From: Xanthomonas sp. Leaf148
GTDB taxonomy: Bacteria > Pseudomonadota > Gammaproteobacteria > Xanthomonadales > Xanthomonadaceae
DNA: 64,000 bases
Direction: 5' to 3'
Assembly (NCBI RefSeq): GCF_001423585.1
Contig: NZ_LMOP01000008.1
Span: 1,377,118 to 1,441,117 of the forward strand
This document shows, piece after piece, positions 1 to 8,201 of the stretch. The position numbers and the translations under genes are program-made. The first letter of the stretch is position 1. Each line of letters opens with the position of its first letter. The notes under the pieces are model-generated. The model did no database searches, was not told the origin of the DNA, and saw only the letters and a program-made list of their open reading frames with translations.

Positions 1-380
1 TACCACTCGCTACCAAACGCCGGCACCGAGAACACGCCCCAATGGATGAAGATGCCGAACTTGGCATTGTCGTACCACGCAGGCGATTGATACGCCTTCA
101 GCGCAGCCCAGTCGGGGCGGAACGGGCCCTTGCGCGCGCCGGCTTCGGCTTCGCGCACCAGACGCTCGCGTTCGGGCGCGTACTTGGCGGTGGCATCGAG
201 CCACTGCTGGTCGATGACCTCGGGGCTGAGCGTGGTGGCCGTGGCTGCAGTGGGCGATTGCGCGCTGAGCGTGGCAGCAGGCAACGCCAGCAGCAGACCG
301 AGCGCGAGCATTCGCGTTCTGGGTGCAGCTCCGGCGTGGCGGCGGGATGGAGCCGCATGGATGCGGCTATCGGTCGTCAT
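1..380 (-). CDS. Secreted GH29 alpha-L-fucosidase (5' part only)
   Basis: Only the first 126 codons are present; the gene runs off the left edge. The start at 380 has an AGAGGAG ribosome binding site 8 bases upstream. A long signal peptide follows, with a hydrophobic stretch near residues 24-40 ending in LSAQ. Around residues 103-126 is [14 protein letters not shown] then [10 protein letters not shown], the highly conserved N-terminal signature of GH29 alpha-L-fucosidases. The enzyme would remove terminal fucose from glycans in the periplasm or outside the cell. It lies downstream of a TonB receptor on the same strand but behind a terminator, so it probably has its own promoter. In X. campestris a comparable receptor/glucokinase pair borders the nix N-glycan degradation genes, which fits a fucosidase here. 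The exact nix name is not assigned. Confidence 0.88.
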   Translation of the reverse strand, partial: MTTDSRIHAAPSRRHAGAAPRTRMLALGLLLALPAATLSAQSPTAATATTLSPEVIDQQWLDATAKYAPERERLVREAEAGARKGPFRPDWAALKAYQSPAWYDNAKFGIFIHWGVFSVPAFGSEW

Positions 381-484
381 GGGAACTGCTCCTCTAAGCG
401 AAACGTGTCGGTCGCATGCAGCCGGCACGTGGATGGCAAAAGCGGGCCTGGCCATGCTCCCTCAACCGCGAAGGGGCGTGGCCA

Positions 485-534
485 GTACCACTCCTTGGTA
501 CAACATCGACCTGTGCGCTGCATGCAACGCACAG
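485..534. promoter_or_regulatory. Two inverted repeats upstream of the fucosidase gene
   Basis: GTACCA-N5-TGGTAC lies at 485-501. A near-perfect 24-bp palindrome lies at 511-534, with arms CTGTGCG...CGCACAG around TGCATGCA and one mismatched pair. Both sit between the terminator of the TonB receptor and the fucosidase start, where a promoter and operator are expected. No regulator can be assigned from sequence alone. Confidence 0.4.
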
Positions 535-537
535 GTC

Positions 538-576
538 AAAAAAAAGCGCGCCACCGTGGAGGGTCGGTGGCGCGCC
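538..576 (-). terminator. Rho-independent terminator of the TonB receptor gene
   Basis: On the minus strand a GC-rich stem (GGCGCGCCACCG pairing with CGGTGGCGCGC, about 8-nt loop) is followed by a run of eight T. It begins about 10 bp past the receptor stop codon. Confidence 0.9.
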
Positions 577-585
577 GGTGCTACA

Positions 586-3267
586 TCAGAACTTGAAGTT
601 GAGCTGGGCCTGATAGCCGCGGCCGTTCTTGTAGAACGCCGTGGGGGTATCGCGGGTGTTGCTGAAGACCCGGTAGGTGGAATCCAGCAGATTGGTCGCG
701 CCGACGGTGATGCCCATGTAGTCGGTGATCTGGTACGAGGCGTTCAGATCCAGCTGCTTGTAAGCATCTGCAAAGTCACGCGACTCCAGACGACCGATCT
801 GGGTGAAGTACTTCGAGCGGTAGCTGTAGTTCACACGCACCATCCAGTCGCCGTGTTCCCAGTAGGGGATCACGTTGTAGGTATCGCGCGACAGGTACGG
901 CAGATTCAGACCGGAGCTGGAGTCGGACTCGGCAAAGGTGTAGTTGGCCTGCAAACCGAAGCCCAGCCCGAAGCTCTGCTGGTAATTGACCGACACACCC
1001 TTGACCTTGGCATCGGACACGTTGACCGGTGTGGTCACCTGGTACAGGCCAGCGATGGCCGGCGGTGCCGGATTCAGCTGCTGGGTGACCGTGGTGTTGA
1101 CGATGTAGGAGCTGATGTCGCGATAGAACACTTCACCGGACAACATGCTGGACGGAGCGAAATACCACTCGGCCGCCAGATCGTAGTTGGTGGACTCGTA
1201 CGGCTTCAGATCCGGGTTGCCGCCGTTGGCGGTCAGGTTGCCGTTACCGCTGTTGACAGTGAACGTACCTGCCAGATCGGCGTAACGCGGACGGGCGATG
1301 ACCTTGGCCGCCGAGAAGCGCAGCACCGTGTCGTCGGTGATGTCGTAGGCGATGTTGAAGCTCGGCAACGCCTTGCGGTAGTCATTGGTTTCGGCCACGC
1401 GCTGGAAGCTGGTGCCGCCGTCATTGCTCTGCCAGAACTGCGACTTGTCGGTGGTGTCGACCAGGCGCACGCCGACGTTACCGCGCCACTTGCCGGTCTC
1501 GTAGTTCAACTGCGTGTAGACGTTCTGAGTGATTTCCTTGACGTCGAACGACGCGCCAAAATCGGTGCGGTATGGGCCCTGCGGCTGCGACAGCAAGTAG
1601 CTGCGCACGGCGCCCAGGTTGGCGGTTGGCCAGGTGGTCAAGTCGCCGCTGGCACCCAGGCCGTCGTACAGGCTGCTGGGTGTGGTGCCTGGGTTGAACT
1701 GCGTCAGCGACACCGGGTCGGTGGTGTTGATGCGGTTACCGCGCGCGTCGACGCCGTTGTTGTGGTTGATGTACTTGTAGCCGAACTGCAGCTTGGTGAA
1801 CGGGCCCCATTCCAGGTCGCGCGCGGCATCCCACTGGAAGTACTTTTCGTCGTCCTTGCTCTTCTGGTAAGCGATACCGCCGGCCTGCATGATGCCGGTG
1901 GTGGTGCCCGGGATATTGCCTTCCTGGCCCGGCGCCAGGCCGGCGGGGTTGCCCGGCAGTGCCCAGTTGGAGGCGCCGCCGTTGTCGTAGTTGACCGACG
2001 TATTGCTGCCGTCGAACGCGTAATTGTAGCCACCGTCCTGCATCAGGTACTTCATCAGGTATTCGGGGTTCTTGCCACCTGTGGCCTCGGTGTAGCCGGC
2101 CTGGGTGGTGAATACCCACTTCTCGCCGGACCAGTCGTGACGCAGGTTCAGGCTCTTGGTGGTGACGGTGCTCTCGCGGTAGTTGGCATCCAGCTGCGCG
2201 TACGGCTGACCGGCTGCGCCATCGCTGACCGTGGCCGAGGTCACCACGCCGTTCTGCACATTGGCCTGGGTGATCTTCTGGCGGTCGTCGTTACAGGCCG
2301 GGCACACATAACGCGCCTGGCTGAAGTTGTTGTACTTGCCCTTGATGTACAGACCGGTCAGGTTGAACTCGTTCTGCTCGTTGGGCTTCCACTGCAACGC
2401 ACCCTGCAGGCCGCTGCGCTCGCGGGTCTGCTGGAAGAACGCGCTGCTGATGCCGGCCGGCACGCGGGCGGTGGCCACATCGCTGCCGTCGCCGGTGATG
2501 GTGGCCGTCGGCGGAATGCCGGCGCCGGTGGTATAGCCGAAGTACTCGATACCGGCACGTGCCAGGTCCTGCTTGTCGTGCGTGGCGGAGATCAACGCGC
2601 CGAAGGTTTCGTCGTCGTTCTTCCAGCTCCACAGCGCCGAACCGCGCGGATTGCCTTCTTCGGAACGGTCGTTGTAGTTGTAGCCGACCGAGCCGCGAAT
2701 GGTGTTCTTGGGCAGGTCCAGCGGCTTGCGGGTGTGCACGATCACGGTGCCGCCGATCGAGCCTTCGTCGATGCGCGCTTCAGGGGTCTTGTAGACCTCC
2801 ATCAGGCCGATGATTTCCGGCGACAGCAGGGTGTAGTTGAAGGTACGGCCGCTGGTGTCGGTGGGATTGCCGCCCCAGTCGCCCGAGGCGATGGTCTGGC
2901 CGTTGAGCAGCACGCGGTTCAACGCCGGGTCGGTGCCGTTGATGCTGACCTTTTCGCCTTCGCCGAACTGGCGGTCGACGCTGATGCCCGGCAGGTGCGA
3001 CAGCGATTCGGCCGCATTGATGTCCGGAAACTTGCCGATGTCTTCGGCGCTGATCGCATCGACGATGGAGTTGGCCGAGCGCTTGACCGCCTGGCTCTTC
3101 TCCAGCGATGCGCGGTAACCGGTGACGGTGATGGTGTCCAGCTCGGTGGTGGCCGACGGCGTGGCGCCAGCCGGGGCTTGTTGTTCTTGTCCGGCAGCCA
3201 TTGCAGAGCCGGAGCAGTACAGAGCGGCGGTGATACAGAGTGCTAACGTCGTGGTGCGGCTGTGCAT
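586..3267 (-). CDS. TonB-dependent outer-membrane receptor, Xanthomonas/Caulobacter type
   Basis: An 893-residue protein with a signal peptide (residues 1-24, ending SAMAA). The plug domain begins TITVTGYRASLEKSQ, with EDIGKFPD and the DEGSIGGTVIVHTRKP plug-barrel junction. The C-terminus YQAQLNFKF ends on Phe, as expected for an outer-membrane beta-barrel. These traits match the large TonB receptor family often tied to carbohydrate uptake in Xanthomonas. It is divergent from glk across a 0.7-kb region with two LacI-type palindromes, and a fucosidase gene lies downstream, so its ligand is probably a glycan fragment. This arrangement resembles the receptor next to the nix N-glycan cluster and a GlcNAc-regulated glucokinase in X. 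campestris (recalled, not checked). Confidence 0.93.
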   Translation of the reverse strand: MHSRTTTLALCITAALYCSGSAMAAGQEQQAPAGATPSATTELDTITVTGYRASLEKSQAVKRSANSIVDAISAEDIGKFPDINAAESLSHLPGISVDRQFGEGEKVSINGTDPALNRVLLNGQTIASGDWGGNPTDTSGRTFNYTLLSPEIIGLMEVYKTPEARIDEGSIGGTVIVHTRKPLDLPKNTIRGSVGYNYNDRSEEGNPRGSALWSWKNDDETFGALISATHDKQDLARAGIEYFGYTTGAGIPPTATITGDGSDVATARVPAGISSAFFQQTRERSGLQGALQWKPNEQNEFNLTGLYIKGKYNNFSQARYVCPACNDDRQKITQANVQNGVVTSATVSDGAAGQPYAQLDANYRESTVTTKSLNLRHDWSGEKWVFTTQAGYTEATGGKNPEYLMKYLMQDGGYNYAFDGSNTSVNYDNGGASNWALPGNPAGLAPGQEGNIPGTTTGIMQAGGIAYQKSKDDEKYFQWDAARDLEWGPFTKLQFGYKYINHNNGVDARGNRINTTDPVSLTQFNPGTTPSSLYDGLGASGDLTTWPTANLGAVRSYLLSQPQGPYRTDFGASFDVKEITQNVYTQLNYETGKWRGNVGVRLVDTTDKSQFWQSNDGGTSFQRVAETNDYRKALPSFNIAYDITDDTVLRFSAAKVIARPRYADLAGTFTVNSGNGNLTANGGNPDLKPYESTNYDLAAEWYFAPSSMLSGEVFYRDISSYIVNTTVTQQLNPAPPAIAGLYQVTTPVNVSDAKVKGVSVNYQQSFGLGFGLQANYTFAESDSSSGLNLPYLSRDTYNVIPYWEHGDWMVRVNYSYRSKYFTQIGRLESRDFADAYKQLDLNASYQITDYMGITVGATNLLDSTYRVFSNTRDTPTAFYKNGRGYQAQLNFKF

Positions 3268-3601
3268 GGCTAAACCTCATTGGTTAGTGCTGTGAGTGCG
3301 CATGGCCCGTAGTGGGCACAACGCGCTCGGCGTGGCCGGCAAAACAACACGCCCTGACCGATCGCGGTGATCGCACTCCGTGCTCCGCAATGGCAGCAGG
3401 TGGCGTCGATGCGCGTGGTAGAGGAGGTGTCCCCCGTGTGGTGAAGCGGTGGAGCGAATGCGACATCGGCGAGTCGAACGTCGGATGACGCGCCACTCAC
3501 GAATCTGGCGTGGCAGGCGAGGGAAGCGCCGTTCTTCAGTACCGAACAGTTGCTGGCCCCTCCTGCCAGAACCCCGATTTGGATCGAGTCTCGCGTAGCG
3601 T

Positions 3602-3615
3602 TGACAGCGTTGTCA
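3602..3615. promoter_or_regulatory. LacI-type operator, NagR-box-like (site 1)
   Basis: TGACAGCGTTGTCA is a palindrome with one central mismatch, flanked by T and A that extend the symmetry. It resembles operators of LacI-family regulators such as NagR, the GlcNAc repressor of Xanthomonas and Shewanella (from memory). It lies 335 bp upstream of the receptor start. Confidence 0.65.
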
Positions 3616-3889
3616 ACACATCGTCACAGATCTCTGAAGCGCTTGCGATTGCGCTGCAATGCAGCATTTTTTGCGACGTGATCGTCGAAGTCGCTGAGAG
3701 CGTGCGCACATGCGGGATTCCGTCGCCAACCCTCAATTGGCGGCTTCTATGGCTGGACGGTGTTCCACTGGCACATGCGCGGTTTTTATGCGGAAATCCC
3801 CGTGATGCATGCGGATTTTTCGTGGATGATGGGCGGTGCGGGAGAATGCCCTGATCGTCGCCGCCACGGTTGCGTTACAGGGCGATTAC

Positions 3890-3903
3890 TGACAACGTTG
3901 TCT
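3890..3903. promoter_or_regulatory. LacI-type operator, NagR-box-like (site 2)
   Basis: TGACAACGTTGTCT is a nearly perfect palindrome and differs from site 1 at two positions. It lies 66 bp upstream of the chosen glk start and 288 bp from site 1, so it is placed to repress glk, possibly with DNA looping to site 1. Confidence 0.65.
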
Positions 3904-3968
3904 ACCCGCTGCCGTTCGTCGGACAACGGGACATGACGCCAGCCCGCTGCCACTTATCAGGAGAATGC

Positions 3969-4985
3969 GTGAGCGCAAGCAGCCCAATGGAAGCGGTGGC
4001 CTTTCCGCGCCCCGACACCTTCGTTGCCGCAGACGTGGGAGGGACGCATGTGCGCCTGGCGCTGGTCTGCGCAAGCACCGATACGCGCAAGCCGGTCACC
4101 GTGCTGGAGTATCGCAAGTACCGCTGCGCCGATTATCCGGGCCTGGCCGAGATCATGTCCGCGTTCTTTGCCGAGATGGGATGCGCGCCAGTGCGGCGCG
4201 GTGTGATCGCCAGTGCCGGTTATGCGCTGGAAGACGGTAGCGTGATCACCGCGAACCTGCCGTGGGTGCTGGCGCCGGAACAGATTCGCCGCCAGCTCGG
4301 CATGCAGGCGCTGCATCTGGTCAACGATTTCGAAGCGGTCGCTTACGCGGCCAATTACATGACCGGCAATCAGGTCATGCAGCTGTCCGGCCCCGCTCAG
4401 GGCGCGCCCGGCCCGGCGCTGGTGCTCGGTCCCGGAACCGGGCTGGGTGCGGCGGTGTGGATTCCCAACGGCGCCCACCCGATGGTGCTGCCGACCGAAG
4501 CCGGCCACGCCGCGCTTGCCGCCGCCAGCGATCTGGAAGTGGCCTTGCTGCAGGAACTGCGTCGCACGCGCACGCATGTGGGCACCGAAACCTTGTTGTC
4601 CGGTCCGGGCCTGTTGAACCTTTACACCGCGTTGGCCGCGCTGCGTAGCGAGCCTGCCCTGCATCAAGGCCCGGCCGATGTCACCGCCGCCGCATTGGCC
4701 GGCAACGACGTTCTCGCGCGCGATGCGTTGCAGGCGTTCTGCGGGTTCATGGGCAGCGTGGTCGGCGACATGATGCTGCTCTACGGCATCCGCAGCGGCG
4801 TCTATCTGGCCGGAGGATTCCTGCCGCAGATCGCCGAGTTCATTGCCTCCAGCGACTTCACCGCCCGCCTGCTCGACAAGGGCACGCTGCGGCCTGCCCT
4901 GGAGCAGGTGCCGGTCAGCATCGTCGAACACGGCCAGCTAGGCGTCATCGGCGCGGCCAGCTGGTTTTTGCAGCACGGCCGCTGA
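3969..4985 (+). CDS. glk: Glucokinase
   Basis: A 338-residue ATP-dependent sugar kinase of the Glk family, phosphorylating glucose or a related hexose such as GlcNAc after uptake. Visible motifs are the phosphate loop ADVGGTHVRLAL near residue 20, NDFEAVAYA, the second phosphate motif LVLGPGTGLGAAVW, and EAGHAALAA. The GTG at 3969 is chosen because AGGAG lies 5 bases upstream; an upstream ATG at 3933 lacks such a site. A LacI-type operator sits 66 bp upstream and the gene is divergent from a TonB receptor, so it probably belongs to a sugar-induced regulon. Its real substrate (glucose versus GlcNAc) cannot be read from the sequence. Confidence 0.92.
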   Translation: MSASSPMEAVAFPRPDTFVAADVGGTHVRLALVCASTDTRKPVTVLEYRKYRCADYPGLAEIMSAFFAEMGCAPVRRGVIASAGYALEDGSVITANLPWVLAPEQIRRQLGMQALHLVNDFEAVAYAANYMTGNQVMQLSGPAQGAPGPALVLGPGTGLGAAVWIPNGAHPMVLPTEAGHAALAAASDLEVALLQELRRTRTHVGTETLLSGPGLLNLYTALAALRSEPALHQGPADVTAAALAGNDVLARDALQAFCGFMGSVVGDMMLLYGIRSGVYLAGGFLPQIAEFIASSDFTARLLDKGTLRPALEQVPVSIVEHGQLGVIGAASWFLQHGR

Positions 4986-5000
4986 CGCACGACACACCAT

Positions 5001-5359
5001 AGGAGCGCACCTGGGCGCGATAGGGCGTTACCGGTAAGGCTTCTCGCGCCCGGGTGCGCTCCTACGCCGTGGTCGGGCGTCGTGCGCTTTGCAGTAATTC
5101 CACTCGTGCTGTGTCGGACCTATCGGCAATCGCATCGCCGCACGCCGTAGGAGCGCACCTGGGCGCGATAGGGCGTTACCGGTAAGGCTTCTCGGCCCGG
5201 GTGCGCTCCTACGCATTGGCCGGGCGTCGTGCGTCTTTGCAGTAATTCCACTCGTGCTGTATCGGGCCTCTCGGCAATCGCATCGCCGCATTCCGTAGGA
5301 GCGCACCTGGGCGCGATAGGGCGTTACCGGTAAGGCTTCTCGCGCCCAGGTGCGCTCCT
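5001..5359. repeat. Tandem array: three palindromes in a 148-bp unit
   Basis: A 62-63 bp hairpin occurs at 5001-5063, 5149-5210 and 5297-5359, with arms AGGAGCGCACC(T/C)GGGCGCGA and an inner TTACCGGTAA. The spacers between copies (about 5064-5148 and 5211-5296) are also near-identical and contain GCAGTAATTCCACTCGTGCT. The start-to-start distance is 148 bp both times. The third hairpin is a perfect inverted repeat; the second has lost two bases. The array lies between convergent glk and rsmE, the usual place for REP/BIME-like elements, and could terminate transcription from both sides. Confidence 0.92.
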
Positions 5360-5467
5360 ACGTGGGTTGCCGCCACCGTGGGGGATCGCCAATCGTTCGG
5401 TCACACGAGGCGCGACACTACCCGCACTCCGCATCAGCAGCCGCGATGTCCTAACAAGTCCTTGAAC

Positions 5468-6202
5468 CTACAGGTCCCCGAACCGCGCCTGCAACGCGGC
5501 GATGGCGGCCAGGCCGGCGGTCTCGGTGCGCAGGATGCGTGGGCCTAACTGCAGGCCGGTGAAACCGGCAGCGGCGAGCGTGGCGCGGTCGCGTGGCGAC
5601 CAGCCGCCTTCCGGCCCGATCGCCACGATGAGCCCCTGGTCGGCATCCGCACTCAGGGTGGACAGGCGATGCTCGCCCTGCGGGTCCAGGGTCAGCCGTC
5701 GCGCCTGCGGGTCGCTGGCCTGCGCGGCCTCTTGCAAGCCCAGTGGCGCGGCGACGGTCGGCACGCGTGCGCGGCCGGATTGTTCGCAGGCCGACACCAC
5801 CACACTGCGCCAATGCGCGATGCGTTTTTCCATGCGCGCTGCATCGAGCTTGACCTCGGTGCGCTCGGCGTTGACCGGCACGATGGCGGTGACGCCCAAC
5901 TCGGTGGCTTTCTGCAGGATCAGGTCCATTTTTTCGCCGCGCGCGATGCCCTGAAGCAGCGTGATGCGTAAAGGCGATTCGTTGGACAGCGCTTCCGCAC
6001 GCTCGACCAGCGCACGCGCTTCGCGCTTGCCAGCCACGGTGATTCGCGCGTGGTAGTCGCTGCCATCGCCATTGAACAGGATGCAGGCATCGCCCTCGCG
6101 CAGGCGCAACACGCGCAGCAGATGATTGGCGGACTCTTCGGGCAGGGTCACTTCCTGGTCGCACTGCAGCGGCAGCGCAACGTGGGACCGGGTCAGGCGC
6201 AT
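5468..6202 (-). CDS. rsmE: 16S rRNA m3U1498 methyltransferase RsmE
   Basis: A 244-residue SPOUT-class methyltransferase that methylates N3 of U1498 in 16S rRNA using SAM. The N-terminal PUA-like region contains NHLLRVLRLREGD. Family signatures are GEKMDLILQKATELGV, RSVVVSACEQSGR, the SAM-binding knot loop IGPEGGWSPRD and LGPRILRTETA near the C-terminus. The length is typical. Its start overlaps the 3' end of bioA by 10 bp on the same strand, so the two genes are probably co-transcribed and translationally coupled. Confidence 0.96.
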   Translation of the reverse strand: MRLTRSHVALPLQCDQEVTLPEESANHLLRVLRLREGDACILFNGDGSDYHARITVAGKREARALVERAEALSNESPLRITLLQGIARGEKMDLILQKATELGVTAIVPVNAERTEVKLDAARMEKRIAHWRSVVVSACEQSGRARVPTVAAPLGLQEAAQASDPQARRLTLDPQGEHRLSTLSADADQGLIVAIGPEGGWSPRDRATLAAAGFTGLQLGPRILRTETAGLAAIAALQARFGDL

Positions 6203-7611
6203 GCGACGGCCTCGTCGATGGCGTGACGGGTGGTTGCGGCAAGCAAGGCCAGTTGCGCCTCATCCACACAATACGGCGGCATCCAGTACAGCACGTCGCC
6301 CAGCGGGCGCAGCACCACGCCGCGCTCCAGCGCCGCGCGATACGCCTTCAATCCAACCCGTGCCGCAGCAGGGAAGGGAGTGCGTTTGTCGCCGCCCTGG
6401 GTCAACTCGAAGGCCACGATCATGCCGGCCTGGCGCACGTCCGCCACCGCGCTGTGCTCGCCGATCTGCGCAGCGAGGGCGCTCATGCGCGCGGCGGTGT
6501 GCTGGTTACGCGCAATCACGTCGTCGTCCGCGAAGATCTGCAACGTCGCCAATGCCGCCGCGCACGCCAGTGGGTTGCCGGTATAGCTGTGCGAATGCAG
6601 AAACGCGCGCTCGCGCGAATCGTCCAGAAACGCGTCGTACAACTGCTGCGTGGCCAGCACCGCCGACAGCGGCAGGAAGCCGCCAGTCAATCCCTTGGAC
6701 AGGCACAGTAGATCGGGCATCACGCCGGCCTGTTCGCAGGCGAACAGGGTGCCGGTGCGTCCGAAGCCGGTGGCGATCTCGTCGGCGATCAGGAACGCGC
6801 CATGCGCATCGCACAATTCGCGTGCGCGGCGCAGATACGCCGGGTGATACATGCGCATGCCGCCGGCGCATTGCACCCGTGGCTCCAGTATCAACGCGCA
6901 GATTTCGCCGGGCGACTGTTCGAACAGTGCCTGCAGTGCATCGGCCGCCTGCAGTGCGTAGTCTTCCGCGCTCTGGCCCGGCTCTGCCAGGTAAGCGTCG
7001 GGCGATGGCGCAAACAGCGATTGCAACAACAGCGGTGCATACACGCGCCGATACAACGGGATGTCGCCGACCGACAGTGCGCCGATGGTTTCGCCGTGAT
7101 ACCCGTTTTCCAACGCGATGAAACGCGTGCGGCGATGCTCGCCACGGTTGTGGAAATAATGGAAGGCCATCTTCAAGGCCACTTCGACGCCGGCCGAGCC
7201 GTTGTCGGCATAGAACACCTTGGACAGCGGTGCGCGGTCGGGCTGGCGCGGCGCAATCGCCAGCAGGCGCTCGGCCAGCTGCACTGCCGGCGCGTGGGTG
7301 AAGCCGGCCAGCATCACCTGCTCCAGGGTGCCGGCCTGCCGCGCGATGGCCGCGCCGATGCGCGGCTCGGCATGGCCGAACAGGTTGGTCCACCAGCTGC
7401 TGACCGCGTCCAGATAGCGACGGCCATCATGACCGATCAGCCACGCACCCTGGCCACCGGCGATGGGGACCAGCGGAAGCGTGTGCGGATGCTCGCGCAT
7501 CTGTGTGCACGGGTGCCACAGCACCGCAAGATCGCGTTGCCGCCAATGTTCGGCAGCTTCGGAGGCTGCAGGGTCTGCTAGGATTTCGGGCTCATGAACA
7601 TGTCGATGCAT
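6193..7611 (-). CDS. bioA: Adenosylmethionine-8-amino-7-oxononanoate aminotransferase
   Basis: A 472-residue PLP-dependent class III aminotransferase of biotin synthesis; it uses SAM as amino donor to make 7,8-diaminopelargonate. Family features are LWHPCTQM near the N-terminus, SSWWTNLFGH, NGSAGVEVALKMA, NGYHGETIGALSVG, IADEIATGFGRTG and the PLP lysine in LSKGLTGGFLPL. The N-terminus is about 20 residues longer than in E. coli BioA, so a later start is possible. The start lies 41 bp from divergent nudE. No other biotin gene is in this window. Confidence 0.95.
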   Translation of the reverse strand: MHRHVHEPEILADPAASEAAEHWRQRDLAVLWHPCTQMREHPHTLPLVPIAGGQGAWLIGHDGRRYLDAVSSWWTNLFGHAEPRIGAAIARQAGTLEQVMLAGFTHAPAVQLAERLLAIAPRQPDRAPLSKVFYADNGSAGVEVALKMAFHYFHNRGEHRRTRFIALENGYHGETIGALSVGDIPLYRRVYAPLLLQSLFAPSPDAYLAEPGQSAEDYALQAADALQALFEQSPGEICALILEPRVQCAGGMRMYHPAYLRRARELCDAHGAFLIADEIATGFGRTGTLFACEQAGVMPDLLCLSKGLTGGFLPLSAVLATQQLYDAFLDDSRERAFLHSHSYTGNPLACAAALATLQIFADDDVIARNQHTAARMSALAAQIGEHSAVADVRQAGMIVAFELTQGGDKRTPFPAAARVGLKAYRAALERGVVLRPLGDVLYWMPPYCVDEAQLALLAATTRHAIDEAVACA

Positions 7612-7652
7612 CTGCCTATTCTATCGGTCCGCTCCGCGGCTGCGTGCCACGC

Positions 7653-8201
7653 ATGAGCCCGCGTCTGCCGACCATCCACAAGATCACCGATCTTGGCGAC
7701 GGGCCGTTCCGTCGCCAGCAACTGGATCTGGAGTTTTCCAACGGGCAGCGCCGCCTCTACGAACGGCAACTCAGCCAGGGCCACGGTGCCGTGGTCGTGG
7801 TGCCGATGCTCGACGCGACCACCGTGCTGCTGGTGCGCGAGTACGCCGCCGGCGTGCACCGCTACGAGCTGGGTCTGGTCAAGGGGCGCATCGATGCCGG
7901 CGAGACCCCGGAGCAGGCGGCCGACCGCGAGCTCAAGGAAGAAGCCGGCTACGGCGCGCGCCAGGTTCAGGTGCTGCGCGCGATGACGCTCGCTCCTACT
8001 TATATGAGTCACCAATCCTGGTTGGTGCTGGCGCGCGACCTGTATCCCGAGCGCCTGGTCGGCGATGAGCCGGAAGAGATGGAAGTGGTGCCCTGGCCAA
8101 TTGCTCGTCTGGACGAATTGATGCTGCGCGACGATTTCTCCGAAGGCCGCTCGCTGGCCGCCTTGTTCATTGCGCGCGAGTGGCTGGAGCGCAACCCATG
8201 A
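7653..8201 (+). CDS. nudE: ADP-compounds NUDIX hydrolase NudE
   Basis: A 182-residue NUDIX hydrolase; NudE cleaves ADP-ribose, NADH and related adenine dinucleotides. The NUDIX box is intact in KGRIDAGETPEQAADRELKE followed by EAGYGA. The beta-strand MLDATTVLLVREYAAGVHRYELGL precedes it, and SHQSWLVLARDL follows. The length is close to E. coli NudE. ATG 7653 begins MSPRLPTIHKI, the conserved N-terminus; a longer upstream extension overlaps bioA and is rejected. The stop codon overlaps the cysQ start as ATGA, giving a two-gene translationally coupled unit. Confidence 0.88.
   Translation: MSPRLPTIHKITDLGDGPFRRQQLDLEFSNGQRRLYERQLSQGHGAVVVVPMLDATTVLLVREYAAGVHRYELGLVKGRIDAGETPEQAADRELKEEAGYGARQVQVLRAMTLAPTYMSHQSWLVLARDLYPERLVGDEPEEMEVVPWPIARLDELMLRDDFSEGRSLAALFIAREWLERNP

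Larger units (their letters stand above)
3268..3968. other. Divergent intergenic region between TonB receptor and glk
   Basis: About 700 bp with no convincing gene; the short open frames in both directions lack ribosome binding sites and recognisable domains. It holds the two palindromic operators listed separately and presumably both divergent promoters. Confidence 0.6.

Noticed and set aside
130-3246. Very long open frame (over 1000 codons) antisense to the TonB receptor
   Set aside because: It is an antisense shadow in GC-rich DNA: Val/Gly/Arg-rich with no domain, whereas the minus strand encodes a complete receptor with signal peptide, plug and terminal Phe.
3510-3854. 114-codon frame in the receptor/glk divergent region
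   Set aside because: No ribosome site, no recognisable domain, and it covers one of the operator palindromes.
5001-5359. CRISPR array
   Set aside because: The spacers are near-identical and 85 bp long, and the repeats are long palindromes; no cas genes are near.
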